A stretch of 64,000 nt of DNA from Campylobacter massiliensis. GTDB taxonomy: Bacteria > Campylobacterota > Campylobacteria > Campylobacterales > Campylobacteraceae. The stretch lies in NCBI RefSeq assembly GCF_014253065.1, contig NZ_JACLZK010000002.1, positions 496,001 to 560,000 of the forward strand. Reading direction: 5' to 3'. This document shows, in pieces, positions 17,734 to 26,641 of the stretch. A program made the translations under genes and the position numbers. Numbering within the stretch: position 1 is the first letter of the stretch; every line of letters begins with the position of its first letter. The notes below the pieces were generated by a model. It worked only from the letters and a program-made list of their open reading frames with translations. It had not been told where the DNA came from and made no database searches.

Positions 17734-18859
17734 TTTTACTCCTTAAAAGCACGCCGCACTCGATGTGAGCAGTGTTTGCAAACTGATCAAAGACGGCGAA
17801 TTTAACCGCCTCATGCGTTAGAGCAAGCTGCGCTAGATCGCGTTTTAGACTTTGCGGCGAACAGGAGATATAGATGATATTTTCGTAGTTTTTGATGAAA
17901 TTTATCACGCTCTCATCAAGTCCCGCGCGAGGCGGATCGACCAAAACGTGCGAGAAGTCGTAGCTAAAGATATCAAGCTCTCTTAAGCGGTTAAACTCGC
18001 GCTCGCGCCCAAACGCGCTCATTAGCTCCTCGGCACTCATTCGCAAAAATTTGATATTATCTACGCCGTTTAGTTCGCAGTTTTTAAGGGCATTTGCGAT
18101 CGAGCTTTTGGATATCTCGGTCGCCAAAACGCGCTTAAATTTTTCCGCCATCGGGACGGTAAAGTTGCCGTGTCCGCAGTAAAGCTCGAGCAGATCCGCG
18201 CCGCGCTCTACGCAGCCCTTCGCCCATGCGACCATCTTTTCGTTTACGGCGGTATTTGGCTGGATAAAAGCTCCGTCGCCAAATGTAAATTTGTAAATTT
18301 TACCGCCCATATTTAGGCTATCTAGCAAATTTAACTCGCCGCTTAGCAGCTTTTGCCCCTTTGCTCTTGCAGCGATCGTTACGCGGTAACCGGCAAGCTC
18401 GCGCGCTAAATTTTCTATCTCGCCCTGCTCGGCTTCGCCTAGACGCTTATGATAGAGCAGCGTCGCTAATATCCCGCTCGCGCACGAGATAAACTCGGCG
18501 CCAAAGAGCTTCTCTTTTAAAATTTGATTTTTCGCAAGCGCTTCAAGCAAACGCGGCATCAAATTTGCGATAGGAGCGGCTACTTTTGGGCATTCGTCTA
18601 TCATAATCCGCTTGGTTTTGGCACCGTGCATCGTGTATGCTAGATCGACCGCGCTATGCCAAATATCGTGCCAAATTCCAAACTCCGCTCTCGTGCGGTA
18701 GCCGGCCATCTGCGAGGCGAAAAACTCAAATTCGCCGCGGTAAAACGGCTCAAATTCGCGCCTTATGAGATCTTTTTTAAACTCAGCCTGCTCCTCATAA
18801 GGCATATCAAGAGTGCAACTGCCGCACTCTCCTAGAAATTTACAAAACTTATCGGGCAA
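17726..18859 (-). CDS. trmA: tRNA (uracil-54-C5)-methyltransferase
   Basis: Makes ribothymidine at position 54 of tRNAs with S-adenosylmethionine. 377 residues. SAM site DLLELYCGHGNFT, motif VDPPRAGLD, and the catalytic Cys in YISCSPQSL near residue 333. The N-terminus has a Cys cluster (CKFLGECGSC), as in C. jejuni TrmA; keeping it requires the TTG start at 18859. The start lies 2 bases after the antiporter gene stop, so it belongs to the same transcript. Could be confused with RlmC/RlmD, but lacks a TRAM domain and has TrmA length. Confidence 0.9.
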   Translation of the reverse strand: MPDKFCKFLGECGSCTLDMPYEEQAEFKKDLIRREFEPFYRGEFEFFASQMAGYRTRAEFGIWHDIWHSAVDLAYTMHGAKTKRIMIDECPKVAAPIANLMPRLLEALAKNQILKEKLFGAEFISCASGILATLLYHKRLGEAEQGEIENLARELAGYRVTIAARAKGQKLLSGELNLLDSLNMGGKIYKFTFGDGAFIQPNTAVNEKMVAWAKGCVERGADLLELYCGHGNFTVPMAEKFKRVLATEISKSSIANALKNCELNGVDNIKFLRMSAEELMSAFGREREFNRLRELDIFSYDFSHVLVDPPRAGLDESVINFIKNYENIIYISCSPQSLKRDLAQLALTHEAVKFAVFDQFANTAHIECGVLLRSKNA

Positions 18860-18861
18860 AT

Positions 18862-20556
18862 TTAAACCTTTTGCCCGACGAATCTAACCACTAATGCCGT
18901 AACCAAAAGCCCCAAAGGAAGCACTATCCAGATGCTTAGGCCAAGCGCGGTCGGGAAGTATCCCGCAAAAATACTGATCGCGCAAACAGCAAGCGCATAA
19001 GGCATCTGAGTCTGGACGTGATCGATGTGGTTACATCCCGCACCCATGGACGAAAGTATCGTAGTATCCGAGATCGGAGAGCAGTGATCGCCGAATATCG
19101 CGCCCGTTAAAACGGCTGAGATATTTACTATCATATACGCGTGCAAGGCGTCACCCTCTAGTCCGCTATGCATGCCCACCGCGCTAGCTAGCGGTATCGC
19201 AAGCGGCATCAAGATACCCATCGTGCCGTAGCTGGTGCCGGTAGAAAAGCTGATAAACGAACCCAGCATAAAAATCGCCGCCGGAAGGACGATCTTTGGC
19301 GTAGACTGCGAAAGCAGATCGACTAGGTAGCGAGACGTGCCAAGCTCCTTGATCACCGAGCTAAGCGACCACGCAAGAAGCAGGATGATGATCGTAGTTA
19401 TCATGGTTTTCCAGCCCTTGCCCCATGTCTCTATCGCCTCGCGCACGGTTAAAATTTTCCTATAAACGGCCATAAATATCGCCACTATCGTAGCTAACAA
19501 AGCCGACTGAAATAGCGCCACGGACGCATCAGCCGCACCAAAAGTCGCTTGGAAGGTGTGGAACGTAAGCGGATGAGCCTTCGCGCTCTCAAGAGCCTCG
19601 CCCTCAAGCGAGCCCAAACCGCTAAAATAAAAGCTAACGAACGCGCCCAAAATAAGCACCAAAAGCGGTACGATCGCGTTTGAGCTTTGTAGTTTTATGT
19701 TTTCTTTAGGCTCTAGCGTCTTATCCTCGACGTCCTCTATCATCGCTCCGTCGCGTCTAGGGTGTAGTTCGCCCGCTCTAGCTCTGCGCTCGGCTTTTAG
19801 CATACCGGCAAATTCGCGCCCCATAAATGCGGTGCAGACGATAAAAAATAGCATGAAAAGATTGTAAAATCTATAAGGCATCGTCTCGACGAAGATACTA
19901 AAGGCGTTTACGTTCGTTATGCCGATGAGCTCGTAGCCTTGCTTTATGAGCGAGATCTCAAGCCCGACCCAGGTCGAGATGACGGCTAGACCAGCGATCG
20001 GAGCGGCGGTAGCGTCGATGATAAAGGCTAGCTTTTCGCGAGAGACTTTAAATTTGTCCGTTATCGGGCGCATGATCGGGCCCACGATGAGGGAGTTCGC
20101 GTAGTCGTCGAAAAAGACGAAAAGTCCCATCACCCAGGTTGAAATTTGAGCTGAAACGCCTGTTTTGGCCTTTTTGCTCAGCCATATCGCCACGGCCTTG
20201 GTTCCGCCCATTTTGGTGATGAGCGCGACCACGCCGCCGATACAAAGCACCTGAAGCACGATGCCCGCATTCCAGCTATCGGCCAGCGAGCCCACGACCC
20301 TTTTTACGATGTCGGTAAAGCCCTTTACGAAGGTCATCGGGATGCTTGAATCGATGACGTTTATGAGAAACGTACCGCTAAAAACGCCGATAAACAGCGA
20401 CAAAACGACGTCTTTGGTGATAAACGCCAAAACTATCGCCACCACGGGCGGTATGAGCGTCCAAAAGCCGAAAATTTCGGCATTTTTTTTCGCTACTTCG
20501 GGATCTACGGCTAGCGCCAAGATCGGCAAAAGCGACAAAAATAAAATCTTTTTCAT
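18862..20556 (-). CDS. NhaC-family Na+/H+ antiporter-like transporter
   Basis: Inner-membrane transporter of 564 residues, with about 11-12 hydrophobic helices. Family features are FFDDYANSLIVG (about residue 150), ISTWVGLEISL, FSTGTSYGTMGI and IFGDHCSPISDTTILSS, typical of the NhaC/ion-transporter group. I set the start at ATG 20556 (MKKILFLSLLP), which has AAGGAG at proper distance; the longer frame from 20613 adds 19 residues of doubtful sense. The N-terminal MKKILFLSLLPILALA looks like a cleavable signal, seen in several Campylobacter members. Substrate may be sodium or an organic anion. Confidence 0.85.
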   Translation of the reverse strand: MKKILFLSLLPILALAVDPEVAKKNAEIFGFWTLIPPVVAIVLAFITKDVVLSLFIGVFSGTFLINVIDSSIPMTFVKGFTDIVKRVVGSLADSWNAGIVLQVLCIGGVVALITKMGGTKAVAIWLSKKAKTGVSAQISTWVMGLFVFFDDYANSLIVGPIMRPITDKFKVSREKLAFIIDATAAPIAGLAVISTWVGLEISLIKQGYELIGITNVNAFSIFVETMPYRFYNLFMLFFIVCTAFMGREFAGMLKAERRARAGELHPRRDGAMIEDVEDKTLEPKENIKLQSSNAIVPLLVLILGAFVSFYFSGLGSLEGEALESAKAHPLTFHTFQATFGAADASVALFQSALLATIVAIFMAVYRKILTVREAIETWGKGWKTMITTIIILLLAWSLSSVIKELGTSRYLVDLLSQSTPKIVLPAAIFMLGSFISFSTGTSYGTMGILMPLAIPLASAVGMHSGLEGDALHAYMIVNISAVLTGAIFGDHCSPISDTTILSSMGAGCNHIDHVQTQMPYALAVCAISIFAGYFPTALGLSIWIVLPLGLLVTALVVRFVGQKV

Positions 20557-21018
20557 CAAAAACTCCTTTTTGTTTTTCGTCGGTTTAATCAAATTTTCCG
20601 CCCCGCGTGCCATCGGTCGGTATTTAAGGCATAAATTTAGCTAAATGCGGCTTAAATTTTTGTTTTAAATTCGCTTAGAATTCAAAATTTTTAGCTCTTT
20701 ATTAAAATTTTATGTTAAAAATGAAGCTTTTGTGGAAATTTTGCTTAAAACTGTACTCGGCGGCAAATTTTAAATTTGCTCGTAGTTTAGATTTTTACAG
20801 GAATTTTAAACTCTGGCTTGTTGGTCAAATTTGGTACTTAAAGCGCAGAGCGTCATTTGCATAAAAAGGTAAATTTACGATATCTGCTTCAAACCGCACG
20901 GGTTTAAAACGCTACTAAGTTTGCCGCTCGAAATTTAATACTAGGCGCCAAATTTCGGGTTAAATTTGATAAAAGAGTCAAATTTAACCCTAAAATCCGC
21001 AAATTTAACGCTAAAAGC
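20557..21018. other. Intergenic region before the antiporter gene
   Basis: About 460 bases, AT-rich at the left, with the antiporter promoter expected on the minus strand. The right end holds a hairpin behind the dehydrogenase gene. I see no gene here. Confidence 0.5.
20957..20990 (-). terminator. AAATTT hairpin behind short-chain dehydrogenase gene
   Basis: GGGTTAAATTT at 20957-20967 and AAATTTAACCC at 20980-20990 are perfect 11-bp arms with a 12-base loop, starting 28 bases past the stop codon. No U-run, so termination is inferred. Confidence 0.6.
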
Positions 21019-21765
21019 CTACTTTTTTTCGATAAAAAGCCCGGCCCAAGTCTGCTGCGTCGCCATCGCCTCGACGACGTTGATATTGACGCGGTGAGGC
21101 ATATTTAGGCAGTTTAGCACGATCTGCGCGATATCCTCGGCGGTTATGTACTCCACGCCTTCGTAAACCGCATCGGCTTTAGCCTTATCGCCGCCGAAGC
21201 GAACCTCGCTAAACTCGGTCTTGCAGATGCCGGGAGCTATCTCGGTCACGCGTATGCCAGTGCCGCGGATGTCGTTACGCAGATTTCTACTAAACTGCTT
21301 GACAAACGCCTTGCTCGCGCCGTAAACGTGACTGCCCGGATACGGCCATGCGCCCGCGGTCGAGCCTAGATTAAAGATATAGCCGCTCTTTCTCGCGATC
21401 ATAAGGGGCAAAACGGCCTTGGTCGAGTATAAAAAGCCTTTGATATTGGTATCGACCATCGTCTCAAAGTCCTCGATGCTAGTCTCCGCCGCGCCTTCGA
21501 GCCCTAGCGCCAGGCCTGCGTTATTTACGAGCACTTCGATATCGCGAAACTCCTGCGGTAAATTTGCCACGCCGTCAAAAACCGCCTTTTTATCGCGGAT
21601 GTCGGCGACGATGATGTGTGTATTCCCAATCTCCTTAGCTAAGGCCTCGAGCCTTTCTTTACGGCGAGCGAGCGCTACGATCTTGTAGCCTTCGCGGCTG
21701 AGCGTCCTAGCTATCGCCTCGCCAAAACCCGACGTAGCCCCCGTGATAAAAGCCGTTCCTTTCAT
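21019..21765 (-). CDS. Short-chain dehydrogenase (YdfG-like)
   Basis: NAD(P)-dependent oxidoreductase of 248 residues, closest in pattern to YdfG, which oxidises serine, allo-threonine and 3-hydroxy acids. Cofactor motif TGATSGFG at residues 8-15, structural NNAG at about 86, and catalytic Ser and the pair YGASK at about 149-153. Arg-rich RRKERL after the second strand favours NADP. Its AAGGAG site overlaps the end of nothing else; the ankyrin gene ends 9 bases upstream, so they are probably cotranscribed. Substrate uncertain. Confidence 0.88.
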   Translation of the reverse strand: MKGTAFITGATSGFGEAIARTLSREGYKIVALARRKERLEALAKEIGNTHIIVADIRDKKAVFDGVANLPQEFRDIEVLVNNAGLALGLEGAAETSIEDFETMVDTNIKGFLYSTKAVLPLMIARKSGYIFNLGSTAGAWPYPGSHVYGASKAFVKQFSRNLRNDIRGTGIRVTEIAPGICKTEFSEVRFGGDKAKADAVYEGVEYITAEDIAQIVLNCLNMPHRVNINVVEAMATQQTWAGLFIEKK

Positions 21766-21774
21766 ATTTTCTCC

Positions 21775-22986
21775 TTATTCGGTGATCAAATTTGACTCTA
21801 GCCCCATCGCCCTTAGGTACTGTGCGTTGATCTCTTTTTTGCCGATGAGGGCGTAGTCTAGGGCGTTTAGTCCGTTATCATCCACTGCCTGCACGTCCGC
21901 GCCGTTATCCACCAAAAGCTGCAAAATTTCCACATCTGCCGCCCCCGCCGCGCTCATGAGCACGCTTTTTGACGCCGCGTCAAAGTCGCAGAGCTTCACG
22001 AAGCTCGGCAGTTGGACGCTTAAATTTGAGCTATATGCAAGCTTAGTGCTCACGTCTATCAGCCTTTTGTTTACCAGCGCTCCGTTTTCGAGGAGAAATT
22101 TAACCAAATTTATGTCATTTAGCTGCACGGCATTAAAAAGCGGAGTGACGCCGAGCAGATTTGCATAGTTTACGTCCGCGCCGCTAGAAACCAGGAGCTT
22201 TACGTTATTTAAATTTTTAAGCGCGAAAAACAGCGAACTCTCAAAGCCGTAGTTTAAATTTACCCCCGCACGCAAAAACTCTCTTATCACGTCCTCGCTT
22301 TTTTCGTAAAGAAGCGCGGCATTAAAGGCGTTTTGTAGCGAGCTTTGCGAGACGGCGCCAGAATATATCGCCTCATTTATGCCGTATTTTGTAAAGGTTG
22401 GGTCGCTAACCTTTCTGGCAAATTCGTCCATATCGCCGTTTTGCAAAGTCGCGGCGGCAAATTTTAAAAACTCGTTTGCGACCTTTGAAGCGTAATAAAT
22501 CGCGCTGCCTTCGTCTATTTTAAAATTTGATTTGTAGTAGTTTACCAGCAGCCCCAAGACGGCGTTGTAGTCTTTGTTAAAGTCCTTAAAAACCGTGAAA
22601 TTACTTAAGCTTTGATGTCCCCAGTAGCGAAGCCTGGCTCTGTTTTGCGATACGAGTTTTTCGTATTCGTCGGGGCTCTCTAGCTCTTTGGCATAAATTT
22701 CGGGCGCATAGGAGGCTTTTAGTATCTTAAATTTAAACTCGTTTAAATTTTTAGTCGCCAAATTTCCGACGCAAGCAAGGCTTTCGGCGCGGATCTTTTG
22801 AGCGGCCGAGAGTAAAATTTGAGCCTCTTTTATCCCTAGGATAGAATCATTGCAGTTTGGCTCAAATTCTCCCGAAAATGTTAAATTTTGCGAGAAAAAC
22901 CGCTGCTTCTCAGCCAAAGCGTCATCGCAGCTAAAATCTGCAAAAACAAAAGAAAACGACAAAAATATCGGCAAAATAAATCTCAT
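21775..22986 (-). CDS. Exported ankyrin-repeat protein
   Basis: 403-residue protein of unknown function. A signal peptide (MRFILPIFLSFSFVFA) indicates export to the periplasm. The middle is helical with no known motif. From about residue 235 there are four to five ankyrin repeats: NYGFESSLFFALKN, GADVNYANLLGVTPLFNAV, LLENGALVNKRL and LLVDNGADVQAVDDNGLNALDYAL. I use the ATG at 22986, with GAGG upstream, in place of the TTG four codons earlier. The periplasmic ankyrin domain probably binds another protein. It is upstream of the dehydrogenase gene in one unit. Confidence 0.8.
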   Translation of the reverse strand: MRFILPIFLSFSFVFADFSCDDALAEKQRFFSQNLTFSGEFEPNCNDSILGIKEAQILLSAAQKIRAESLACVGNLATKNLNEFKFKILKASYAPEIYAKELESPDEYEKLVSQNRARLRYWGHQSLSNFTVFKDFNKDYNAVLGLLVNYYKSNFKIDEGSAIYYASKVANEFLKFAAATLQNGDMDEFARKVSDPTFTKYGINEAIYSGAVSQSSLQNAFNAALLYEKSEDVIREFLRAGVNLNYGFESSLFFALKNLNNVKLLVSSGADVNYANLLGVTPLFNAVQLNDINLVKFLLENGALVNKRLIDVSTKLAYSSNLSVQLPSFVKLCDFDAASKSVLMSAAGAADVEILQLLVDNGADVQAVDDNGLNALDYALIGKKEINAQYLRAMGLESNLITE

Positions 22987-23049
22987 CGTATGCCTCAATA
23001 TCTTTTAATTTTGATAATTCTACCAAAAAATAATTTGGTAAAAATAAAT

Positions 23050-23547
23050 TTACCGCTCATTAAAGCAAACGTCCGCAAACGCGGCTTTGAGCTTTTCGTA
23101 AAGCGGAGTAAAAGGCACGCCGTTTACGCGCACTTCGGCGATAGATGTGATAAAGTTCGTATCGCCGCTCCAGCGCGGCACTAGATGATAGTGTACGTGC
23201 TCTGCGATACCAGCACCCCCTGCTTTGCCCAGATTCATCCCGATATTTACGCCCGCCGCGTTTAGTTCGAGTTTTAAAATTTTCACGCCCTCGCGCACGT
23301 AAGCGCTCATCTCCGACCAAGTTTGCTCATCTAGGCTTTCGATATTATCTGTATGCACGTAAGGTATCACCATAAAGTGCCCCGGCGTATACGGGTAGAG
23401 ATTCATGATCCCAAAACACCGCTTTGCGCGAAACAAAACGCCCGTCTGCGCATCTTTTTCGGGATGATTTACGACGTTGCAAAAGACGCAGCCCTGCTCC
23501 TTTTTGCCGAAATATTCGCTCCTCCACGGCGCGCAAATGTGATCCAT
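23050..23547 (-). CDS. HIT-family nucleotide hydrolase
   Basis: 165-residue histidine-triad protein, probably a dinucleoside polyphosphate or nucleoside phosphoramidate hydrolase. The catalytic triad is His117-Val-His119-Tyr-His121 in EHVHYHLVPRW, with Cys5, Cys20 and Cys23 as likely zinc ligands in the N-terminus. The same gene follows trpC in C. jejuni (Cj0499). It is the last gene of a seven-gene operon and its GGAGGG site lies in the end of trpC, one base before this start region. Confidence 0.9.
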   Translation of the reverse strand: MDHICAPWRSEYFGKKEQGCVFCNVVNHPEKDAQTGVLFRAKRCFGIMNLYPYTPGHFMVIPYVHTDNIESLDEQTWSEMSAYVREGVKILKLELNAAGVNIGMNLGKAGGAGIAEHVHYHLVPRWSGDTNFITSIAEVRVNGVPFTPLYEKLKAAFADVCFNER

Positions 23548-23548
23548 C

Positions 23549-24334
23549 CTAGCCCTCCTTTACGGTTTTTACGGCCTTTGCCAAGTCCTCTTGCCTCATA
23601 AAATGCTCGCCTATCAAAAACGCGTCGGCTCCTTGAGCGTGAAGCTCTTTTAGCTGCGAATGCTCGTAGATACCGCTTTCGGCGACGATGACGCTTGCGT
23701 TTTTTATTTTAGAAAACAGCTTCTCGCAAAGGCTCATATCCATCTCAAACGTGCTTAAATTTCGGTGATTTACCCCGACTATCTTTGCGCGTGCAAAATT
23801 TGACTTTTCTACGTCCTCTTCGTCGTGCGTCTCTACTAGAGCCTCAAGCCCGAGCGATCGCGCGTAATCAAGCAGCCGCTTTAACTCGCCCGCGCTAAGA
23901 GCCTTTGCGATAAGCAAGATAAAGTCAGCTCCGTAAACAAGCGCTTCTAAAATTTGATACTCGTCTACGATAAAATCCTTGCGAAGTAACGGTAGCGAGC
24001 TTTCGCGTCTGATAGCGGCTAGATACTCTAAATTTCCTTTAAAAAAATGCGGCTCGGTTAAAACCGAGATGGCGTTTGCGCCGCCCTTTTCATACTCTTT
24101 GGCTATCTCTACGGGCGCGAAATTTTGCCTTATCAGCCCTTTGCTAGGGCTTGCTTTTTTGACCTCGGCGATGATGCGATACGGCTCGTCTGCGCTGCTT
24201 TTTAGCGCTTTTACCGCGTCTTTTATCTCGCGAGGATTTTTGGCCGCGAGCTCTTGCAGTTTTTCAAAAGGCGTTTGAGATTTTCGAAGCGCCAAGTCCT
24301 CTTTCGTTCGTTCAATTATCTGATCTAGTATCAT
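23549..24334 (-). CDS. trpC: Indole-3-glycerol phosphate synthase
   Basis: Ring closure step of tryptophan synthesis. 261 residues, a monofunctional TrpC barrel. Seen are [12 protein letters not shown] (catalytic Lys), [40 protein letters not shown] and [13 protein letters not shown]. No TrpF fusion. It overlaps the upstream TPR gene by the 4-base ATGA, so translation is coupled. Standing apart from other trp genes in an operon of unrelated functions matches C. jejuni Cj0498. Confidence 0.95.
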   Translation of the reverse strand: MILDQIIERTKEDLALRKSQTPFEKLQELAAKNPREIKDAVKALKSSADEPYRIIAEVKKASPSKGLIRQNFAPVEIAKEYEKGGANAISVLTEPHFFKGNLEYLAAIRRESSLPLLRKDFIVDEYQILEALVYGADFILLIAKALSAGELKRLLDYARSLGLEALVETHDEEDVEKSNFARAKIVGVNHRNLSTFEMDMSLCEKLFSKIKNASVIVAESGIYEHSQLKELHAQGADAFLIGEHFMRQEDLAKAVKTVKEG

Positions 24335-25596
24335 TTTTTACCATTTTTTAAGCACCCTTTGATAGCGTTTATGTGCTCTTTGCCTTCGGGCGAATTTACA
24401 AATTCCTCGTCGTGCAGGACTTGTTGCATTATCTCGTCGGCCTTTTTGCACTCGCCTAGCTTATAGTATCCCCACGCTAGCGAGTCTAGATAAAATACCG
24501 ACCCCGGCTCTAGCTCGAGGGCTTTATTTACCAGATCTATCCCCTTTTTCGCGTCTATATCGTGGTCGATGAGTAGGTAGCCGTAGTAGTTTAGATATAA
24601 CGCGTTATTTAGCTTTACGGCTGATTTTTCAAAGTTATTTATGACTTGCTTTAGGCTATCTTTATCTATCTTTTTGGTTTGTTTGTTTGTGTCTCTTTCG
24701 TACTGATATATCGCCATCTTGGCTTGATATTCGAGGTTAAAGCTCTTATCAAAGGCCTCCTGCGCCTTTTTATAAGCCTTAGCAAAATCCCCCGTCGCAG
24801 CGTAAAGATCCATCAAAGCGTCGTCGTTGTAGGAGTATTTTTGCAAAAATTTGATCGCACTGTCGTAGTTTTTTTGATAGACGTAGACGCCAAGCGCTTT
24901 TTCGAGATAGATTTTTTCTTTCGTTGCTTCAAAAAGCCCCTCGTAAACATCGATCATATCTGAGTAGCGGCCGTCCTGTGCATAGATATCAACTAGCGCC
25001 GTGCAGGTCTCGACCTCGCAGCCGTCGATACGGCGCGAGCTCTCCAGATGCCTAATCGCCTCTTTTTTGTCGTTCATTTTATTGTATAAAAGATCGACTA
25101 TTCGCAGTAGATTTTCCACGCTCCTATCTAGCTCGTATGCACGCTCGAGCTCGCCTAGAGCGGCTTTGTTGTCGTTTTGCATCGAGTAGACGGCAGAGAG
25201 CATGACGTGGTTTTTAGAAACGTCCTCTTTTTTGACGAGCTCTTGCATTATCTTTGCCGCTTCGTCTAGTTTGTTTTCGCTCATCAAATTTGCGCCCTGT
25301 ATACGAAGCACGTCCACGTCGTCTTTTAGCACCTTTTGGCTGAGCGCTAAAATGCTTTTAAAATTTACGTTTTTAGAAAAAAACGCGAGTCTAAGCGCTT
25401 CTTTTAGATAGTCCGTGTTTTTGGTCTTTTCGTAAAGCTGCTCGTAAAGCTCGGTCGCCTCGTCGTGTCTGGCGTTTTCTACCGCTAAAAGCGCCTTGAT
25501 AACGTATAAATTCTCGTCAAAACCGTCTTCGGCAGTAGCAAAACAAACAAGCAAAGCCGCCAATATAAATTTTAAAATCGCCTTATTCCCGCGCAT
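24331..25596 (-). CDS. Exported TPR-repeat protein
   Basis: 421 residues, no known function. An N-terminal hydrophobic signal (to about residue 22) exports it. The context LLVCFATA lacks a good lipobox, so it may be a normal signal peptide, although the C. jejuni neighbour in this place (Cj0497) is listed as a lipoprotein. The rest is helical tetratricopeptide-type repeats, for example [43 protein letters not shown], and a final [23 protein letters not shown]. It probably scaffolds an envelope complex. ATG with GGAG; overlaps ykgJ by 25 bases. Confidence 0.82.
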   Translation of the reverse strand: MRGNKAILKFILAALLVCFATAEDGFDENLYVIKALLAVENARHDEATELYEQLYEKTKNTDYLKEALRLAFFSKNVNFKSILALSQKVLKDDVDVLRIQGANLMSENKLDEAAKIMQELVKKEDVSKNHVMLSAVYSMQNDNKAALGELERAYELDRSVENLLRIVDLLYNKMNDKKEAIRHLESSRRIDGCEVETCTALVDIYAQDGRYSDMIDVYEGLFEATKEKIYLEKALGVYVYQKNYDSAIKFLQKYSYNDDALMDLYAATGDFAKAYKKAQEAFDKSFNLEYQAKMAIYQYERDTNKQTKKIDKDSLKQVINNFEKSAVKLNNALYLNYYGYLLIDHDIDAKKGIDLVNKALELEPGSVFYLDSLAWGYYKLGECKKADEIMQQVLHDEEFVNSPEGKEHINAIKGCLKNGKK

Positions 25597-25949
25597 TCTT
25601 TCTCCAATTCATTGATTTTATCCTTAAAATAGTCCCAAAACGGAAAGGTGCGGCACTGGCTCGGGCGAAAGTCGTAAACCGAGCAGTTTTTTGCCGTTTC
25701 GTCAAAAAATACGCACGCAAATCCGCCCTCATAGGGCTTTTCTTTGAGGCTAAATTTATATCCGAATTTATCTAAAAATCGCGATCTAAACTCGTTCTCG
25801 TTTATTTTTAAATGTTCCGCTAGTGCCGAAATTTCCGCCGAACTTATCCATATATAGCCGCTCTCGCCAGTGCAGCACTTGCCGCCGCACCGCTCGCACT
25901 TGCTAGCGTCAAATTCATAACCAAAGCCGCTTTGTCTTAGCAAACTCAC
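25572..25949 (-). CDS. YkgJ-family zinc/iron-chelating cysteine protein
   Basis: 125-residue cytoplasmic protein of the CxxCGGxCC family, thought to bind a metal or Fe-S cluster. Cys18, Cys21, Cys25 and Cys26 form the N-terminal cluster, and Cys79, Cys89 and Cys99 (in RPSQCRTFPFW) the second group. The GTG start overlaps the trmN6 stop as GTGA. The biochemical role of the family is not settled; in C. jejuni (Cj0496) it sits in the same place. Confidence 0.88.
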   Translation of the reverse strand: MSLLRQSGFGYEFDASKCERCGGKCCTGESGYIWISSAEISALAEHLKINENEFRSRFLDKFGYKFSLKEKPYEGGFACVFFDETAKNCSVYDFRPSQCRTFPFWDYFKDKINELEKECAGIRRF

Positions 25950-26641
25950 TCTAGCGCATCCTTACTTTGCGTATTTGCCGCGGCAAAAATTTCAGCCGCT
26001 TTTTTGCTATAAACTCCGCCTTCAAAAACAACAATCGGAGGCAAAATTTGAGCTAAGGATTTTGAGCTTTTTTTAGCTTCGATTAGCGCCAAATTTGCCG
26101 CGCCGTCTGCTTTTGGATGCACAAAGCAAAGCCTAGTAAGCGTAAATTTAAACTCGCTCAAACAAAGTAAAATTTCAGCTAGGCGCTTAGCGTCGTAGCA
26201 AAAACTAAAAACTCCGCGCGGCTTTAGGAGCGAATTTGCCCTACCTACAAGCTCGCTAAGGGGCAAATTTTCGCTGTATCTGGCGGTGCGAAGATGTTCA
26301 TTCTCGCTTTTTTTTGCACCGTCGTGGTAAAAAGGCGGGTTTGAGACGATGAGATCATATCTTTTTTCGCTCTTAAATTTAGCAAAATCAGCCGTTATAA
26401 AGTCAGCTTCAAGGCTGTTTTGGCTAGCGTTTGCGGCGGCTAAATTTACGTTAGCTTCTAAAATATCAAGCAAGCTAAGCGAAATTTTAGGAAAATCACG
26501 CTTTAAAAGCAGTCCCAAAACCCCGCTACCGCAGCCGACCTCTAGCACCTCGCCGCGCACTCCGCCCTCACGGATAAAGTCGTACAAAAACATCGTATCG
26601 CTGTTGTAGCGGTAGCCGTTTTTGGGCTGAGTGATTATCAT
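25946..26641 (-). CDS. TrmN6/YfiC-like N6-adenine methyltransferase
   Basis: SAM-dependent methyltransferase of 231 residues, like E. coli YfiC, which methylates A37 of tRNA-Val. SAM motif LEVGCGSGVLGLLL at about 33-46, catalytic NPPF at 101-104, and the family's downstream ARYSENLPLSELV. The N-terminal QPKNGYRYNSD is typical for the group. Overlaps the gene upstream by ATGA. Its tRNA target in Campylobacter is inferred from the family. Confidence 0.85.
   Translation of the reverse strand: MIITQPKNGYRYNSDTMFLYDFIREGGVRGEVLEVGCGSGVLGLLLKRDFPKISLSLLDILEANVNLAAANASQNSLEADFITADFAKFKSEKRYDLIVSNPPFYHDGAKKSENEHLRTARYSENLPLSELVGRANSLLKPRGVFSFCYDAKRLAEILLCLSEFKFTLTRLCFVHPKADGAANLALIEAKKSSKSLAQILPPIVVFEGGVYSKKAAEIFAAANTQSKDALE

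Noticed and set aside
23060-23536. Arg-rich frames on both strands over the HIT gene
   Set aside because: Shadow frames of a well-supported coding sequence.
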